In this document: positions 5,673 through 8,381 of the stretch, in pieces
Position numbering within the stretch: the first letter of the stretch is position 1
Layout: every line of letters starts with the position of its first letter
Source: Candidatus Falkowiibacteriota bacterium
GTDB taxonomy: Bacteria; Patescibacteriota; Patescibacteriia; Patescibacteriales; UBA12465
Length of the DNA: 8,381 nt
Assembly (NCBI GenBank): GCA_026396945.1
Contig: JAPLVX010000035.1
Location: 1-8,381, forward strand
Direction: 5' to 3'
The notes under the pieces: model-generated
Database searches by the model: none
What the model was told of the DNA's origin: nothing
What the model saw: the letters and a program-made list of their open reading frames with translations, nothing else
Translations under genes and position numbers: made by a program

Positions 5673-8023
5673 CAATTGAGGCGCGGGCGGAAGCGCGCGA
5701 TCTAATGTTGTCATCTCATAATCTATTAAAACCAGCCACCGGTGATCCGGTCGTGGCCCCGAATCAAGATATTGTTTGGGGAACTTATTATATGACCCTG
5801 GAAGACAAGAAGACCGTTGACAAAACCGACCAGGAGCTGCGCAGTTTTTACGGTGAAGACGAAGCTTTATTAGCTTATGAGAGTAATTGCATTGATTTGC
5901 ACGAACCGATCCGAATTAAATTTAATAATGGCGATTTGATTCGAACCACGGTCGGCCGCGTTATTTTCAATTTAATTCTGCCGGAGAAATTGCGTTATAT
6001 AAATGATGTGGTGGGGAAAAGCAAATTAAAAGATTTAATTAAGGACTGCCTGCATGTTTATGGCGAAGAAGCGACTGTTAAATTTATTGATAACTTGAAA
6101 AATAAAAGTTTTGCCTTTATTACTAAGTCCGGTCTGTCTTGGGGTTTTGGCGACTTGCCGGAATTAAAAGAAAAAGATTTGTTGATTGACGCCGCCAATA
6201 AAAAAGTTGATTTGATTCAAGATCAATATGAAGAGGGTTTATTAACCGAGAGTGAACGCTACGCTAAAGTAATTGAAGAATGGACTAATACTAAAGATAA
6301 GATTGCCGATATCTGCAAAAAAGGTTTAATTGATGTTTTGCCGGTATTCTCGATGATTGACTCGGGCGCGCGCGGTTCTTGGGCTCAGCCGGTGCAGATT
6401 TTAGGCATGAAAGGGCTAGTCACTTCACCGTCCGGCGCCATTATTGAATTGCCGGTTAAGGGTAACTTTAAAAAAGGTTTTGGTGTTTTGGAATATTTTA
6501 TTTCCACTCATGGTGTGCGCAAAGGTTTATCCGATACGGCGCTCCGAACCGCTAATGCCGGTTATTTAACCCGTCGTTTAGTAGACGTGTCTCAGGATGT
6601 AATAATTTCCAGCGATGATTGCGGCGATCATGAGGGCTTATTATTTAATCGCCAAGAATCAGAGAAAAATGGTGATGATTTCTTCAAGAAAATCACTGGT
6701 CGCTATTTAGCCCAAGATTTATTGGATAATAAAGGCAAGCTTTTATTGAAGGCCGGCGAGCTATTAATTGAATCAACTGTCAAAACTTTAAAGACTAAAG
6801 ATTTTTCCGATATTATTATTCGATCGGTTCTGAGCTGCAAATTGCACAAAGGTGTTTGTGCTAAATGTTATGGTTATGATTTGGCTTATAACAAAACCGT
6901 TAAACTCGGCGCGACCGTTGGTATTATCGCCGCGCAGTCAATCGGCGAACCAGGCACGCAGTTAACGATGAGAACCTTCCATACGGGTGGGGTGGCCGGT
7001 CAAGATGATATTACCCAGGGTTTACCAAGAGTTGAAGAAATTTTTGAAGCGCGACCGCCGAAGAAGAAAGCTTTAATGTCTGACGTCGCGGGTCGGATTA
7101 AAATTGAGTTCGCGCAAAAGACTATTAAGGGCGAAGACGGCCAAGATATTTTAGTAAATAATCCGCAAGCCAAGGTTTTGAGTATTTATTATAAAGGTAA
7201 AGATTCTGACAAATATTATTTCTCCGAAAAAATTAATGAAATCAAATTGGCTGGTGGCGTGACCGCTAAAACAAAAAGTAAGATTGAACTTAAGGTTTTG
7301 GTTAAGACCGGCGACAAAGTTGCCAAGGGCGCTGATTTATTCAAAGTCGGCGGTGAATTGGTTAAAGCAAAAACCGCCGGTGCAATTGAAGTCAGCGATA
7401 AATTTATTAAGCTTTCCAAGGAAGTGGAAAAAGTAAAAGAATTTTCAATCTTGAAAGGGACCATGCTTTTAGTCAAAGACAGCGAAACGATTGAGAAGGG
7501 CCAACAATTGACCGAAGGCAGTTTAGATCTGAGGGAATTATATAAATTAAAGGGCCGTTTAGAAACGCAGAAATATATTATTCGGGAAATTCAGTACGTC
7601 TATTCCTCCCAGGGGCAACCCTTAAATGATAAGCATGTAGAAATTATCGCCCGCCAAATGTTTTCCCGTTATTTGATTAAGGATCCTGGAGACACCGGCT
7701 TATTACCGGGCGAAACAGTTGAAGAAGAAGTTTTAAGCGTGGCTGATGCCTTAACTAAAGACAAGGCTAAGACTGAGCGCCTATTACTAGGTATTACCAA
7801 GGCCTCTTTAACGACTGATAGTTTCTTGTCGGCCGCCTCCTTCCAAGAAACCTCCCGCGTTCTAATTGAAGCCGCGGTTAATGGCAAGATTGATTATCTT
7901 GAAGGCTTGAAAGAAAATGTTATTATCGGTTGTTTAATTCCAGCTGGAACCGGTTATCGGGGCAAACAACTCCGAGATGATTACGGCAAGACGAACGCCA
8001 ATTTAGAAGTGACCAAAGTTTAA
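5636..8023 (+). CDS. rpoC: RNA polymerase beta prime subunit, C-terminal part (rpoC interrupted)
   Basis: From GAC at 5645 this frame carries the remaining roughly 792 residues of beta prime, overlapping the first part by 37 bases in the -1 phase. Seen in order (counting from TTG 5636): DQMAVHVPL (4-12), [11 protein letters not shown] (242-252), the bridge helix with [19 protein letters not shown] (286-304) and [12 protein letters not shown] (307-318), the second zinc site C329, C401, C408 and C411, the trigger loop [16 protein letters not shown] (437-452) with M445, R446 and H449, then [16 protein letters not shown] and the C-terminal clamp segment ending in PAGTGYRG. There is no large insertion in the trigger loop as in E. 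coli. No real start exists: TTG 5636 and ATG 5651 are both ordinary internal codons and neither has a ribosome-binding site. With the first part and the nine missing residues, beta prime would be about 1,323 residues. Apart from the break, the gene looks fully conserved. Confidence 0.9.
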   Translation: MYSDQMAVHVPLTIEARAEARDLMLSSHNLLKPATGDPVVAPNQDIVWGTYYMTLEDKKTVDKTDQELRSFYGEDEALLAYESNCIDLHEPIRIKFNNGDLIRTTVGRVIFNLILPEKLRYINDVVGKSKLKDLIKDCLHVYGEEATVKFIDNLKNKSFAFITKSGLSWGFGDLPELKEKDLLIDAANKKVDLIQDQYEEGLLTESERYAKVIEEWTNTKDKIADICKKGLIDVLPVFSMIDSGARGSWAQPVQILGMKGLVTSPSGAIIELPVKGNFKKGFGVLEYFISTHGVRKGLSDTALRTANAGYLTRRLVDVSQDVIISSDDCGDHEGLLFNRQESEKNGDDFFKKITGRYLAQDLLDNKGKLLLKAGELLIESTVKTLKTKDFSDIIIRSVLSCKLHKGVCAKCYGYDLAYNKTVKLGATVGIIAAQSIGEPGTQLTMRTFHTGGVAGQDDITQGLPRVEEIFEARPPKKKALMSDVAGRIKIEFAQKTIKGEDGQDILVNNPQAKVLSIYYKGKDSDKYYFSEKINEIKLAGGVTAKTKSKIELKVLVKTGDKVAKGADLFKVGGELVKAKTAGAIEVSDKFIKLSKEVEKVKEFSILKGTMLLVKDSETIEKGQQLTEGSLDLRELYKLKGRLETQKYIIREIQYVYSSQGQPLNDKHVEIIARQMFSRYLIKDPGDTGLLPGETVEEEVLSVADALTKDKAKTERLLLGITKASLTTDSFLSAASFQETSRVLIEAAVNGKIDYLEGLKENVIIGCLIPAGTGYRGKQLRDDYGKTNANLEVTKV
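5637..5650 (+). other. rpoC: rpoC interruption: NADFDGD catalytic motif missing
   Basis: E. coli reads [23 protein letters not shown]. Here TGT for Cys (5637-5639) is followed by only ACAGC (5640-5644) and then GAC CAA ATG for DQM (5645-5653). Nine codons (27 nt) are expected between C and D, and five bases are found, so 22 nt are missing. The retained ACAGC is compatible with the first codons of the lost stretch, and a GC dinucleotide could have been present at both ends of the gap. Two of the three Mg2+-binding aspartates are gone; only the last one (D of DQ) remains, in a different frame. Confidence 0.88.
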
Positions 8024-8050
8024 AATCATTAAAATATAAAGATTGAAATA

Positions 8051-8089
8051 TTAAAAAAGAAGCGTAACCCCAAAGCGCTTCTTTTTTAA
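8051..8089 (+). terminator. Strong intrinsic terminator after rpoC
   Basis: TTAAAAAAGAAGCG (8051-8064) and CGCTTCTTTTTTAA (8076-8089) form a perfect 14-bp stem with an 11-base loop. The 3' arm contains six Ts (8082-8087) and the 5' arm six As, so it can end transcription from either direction. It lies 28 bases after the rpoC stop and closes the rpoBC unit. Confidence 0.88.
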
Positions 8090-8106
8090 AACCTGAAGCC
8101 AGGTTT
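8089..8106 (+). repeat. Second small hairpin next to the rpoC terminator
   Basis: AAACCTG (8089-8095) and CAGGTTT (8100-8106) pair perfectly around an AAGC loop. The hairpin touches the base of the preceding terminator, and only three Ts follow its core. It may support termination or RNA 3'-end stability. It lies just before the tyrS promoter. Confidence 0.45.
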
Positions 8107-8117
8107 ACTAGAATTAG

Positions 8118-8146
8118 TTGATTTCCTTAGGCAATTATGTCATAAT
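8118..8146 (+). promoter_or_regulatory. Extended -10 promoter for tyrS
   Basis: TTGATT (8118-8123) is followed after 17 bp by CATAAT (8141-8146), preceded by TG at 8138-8139, giving an extended -10 element. Transcription should start near 8152-8154, about 30 bases before the tyrS ATG. It lies after the rpoC terminator, so tyrS is an independent transcription unit. No T-box-like leader fits in so short a space. Confidence 0.65.
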
Positions 8147-8182
8147 CTTTAAAGATTAAGAGAATTTATTAATCATTTTCAT

Positions 8183-8381
8183 ATGTCCAAAACACAAGAG
8201 GCGCAAATCAAGGAAATTTTAGAACGCGGGGTTATCAAAGAAATTTTACCGTCTAAAGAAGAGTTCAAAAAGCGTTTGCTAAGCGGCGACAAACTCCGTT
8301 TTTATATTGGGCTTGATCCGACTTTTACGGCCTTGCATTTAGGCCATGCGCAAAATTTATTTTTATTGGAAGACTTTCGTC
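8183..8381 (+). CDS. tyrS: Tyrosyl-tRNA synthetase, N-terminal part (partial, 3' cut by window)
   Basis: Sixty-six codons are present before the window ends. What is seen: a short helical lead, RGVIKEILPSKEEFKKRL (15-32), then FYIGLDPT (40-47) and the class I synthetase signature HLGH (52-55), followed by AQNLFLLEDF. The GxDPT-(x)n-LHLGH arrangement is that of bacterial TyrS, which activates tyrosine with ATP and loads it on tRNA-Tyr in the cytoplasm. TrpS has a different pattern before its HIGH motif. The KMSKS loop and the RNA-binding domain lie beyond the window. The ATG has no Shine-Dalgarno sequence upstream (TAATCATTTTCAT precedes it), as with rpoB and rpoC. It is separated from rpoC by a terminator and has its own promoter. 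Confidence 0.85.
   Translation, partial: MSKTQEAQIKEILERGVIKEILPSKEEFKKRLLSGDKLRFYIGLDPTFTALHLGHAQNLFLLEDFR

Noticed and set aside
1..8381. CRISPR array, insertion sequence, prophage or defence genes
   Set aside because: There are no repeat-spacer series, transposase-like frames or terminal inverted repeats. All coding sequence is accounted for by murE, rpoB, rpoC and tyrS.

Overview
The window is AT-rich and coding-dense. It is best explained as chromosomal DNA of a Candidate Phyla Radiation (Patescibacteria) bacterium, probably Parcubacteria-like. The evidence is a compact RpoB with a strongly shortened lobe, an RpoC with a charged coiled-coil insert after the zinc-binding N-terminal region, a MurE C-terminus with GKGAEQ and IPWDDR instead of the usual GKGHEQ form, and no Shine-Dalgarno-like sequence before the native starts. 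The lineage call is made from remembered family features, not from a search.

Layout: the 3' end of a murE-like Mur ligase gene (to 260); a 419-base non-coding stretch (261-679) with a good sigma70-type promoter just after murE, two hairpin/T-tract structures, a pair of near-identical 14-bp direct repeats and a second -10 box; rpoB (680-4005); a 68-base gap; rpoC (4074-8023); a strong 14-bp-stem intrinsic terminator (8051-8089); an extended -10 promoter; and the first 66 codons of tyrS (8183 to the edge). rpoB and rpoC form one transcription unit for the two large subunits of RNA polymerase. The neighbours serve cell-wall synthesis and tRNA charging and have no direct link to it. The usual upstream partners rplJ/rplL are absent.

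The outstanding observation is that both polymerase genes are interrupted. rpoB breaks at 1595-1600, where the stop of the first part overlaps an ATG of the second (ATGA). Comparison with the known beta sequence indicates that about 10 nt (three codons plus one base) are missing. rpoC breaks at 5637-5645, where about 22 nt are missing. Those 22 nt are the ones that should encode nearly all of the catalytic NADFDGD motif, the Mg2+-binding heart of every cellular RNA polymerase. Both breaks need the same -1 phase change to rejoin. The flanking protein sequence is perfectly conserved on either side, and no frameshift, splicing or recoding could bring the missing catalytic residues back. A polymerase made from this DNA should be inactive. 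The likeliest explanations are an assembly error or a very recent small deletion. A genuinely split polymerase that has lost its active-site loop would be extraordinary and needs read-level proof.
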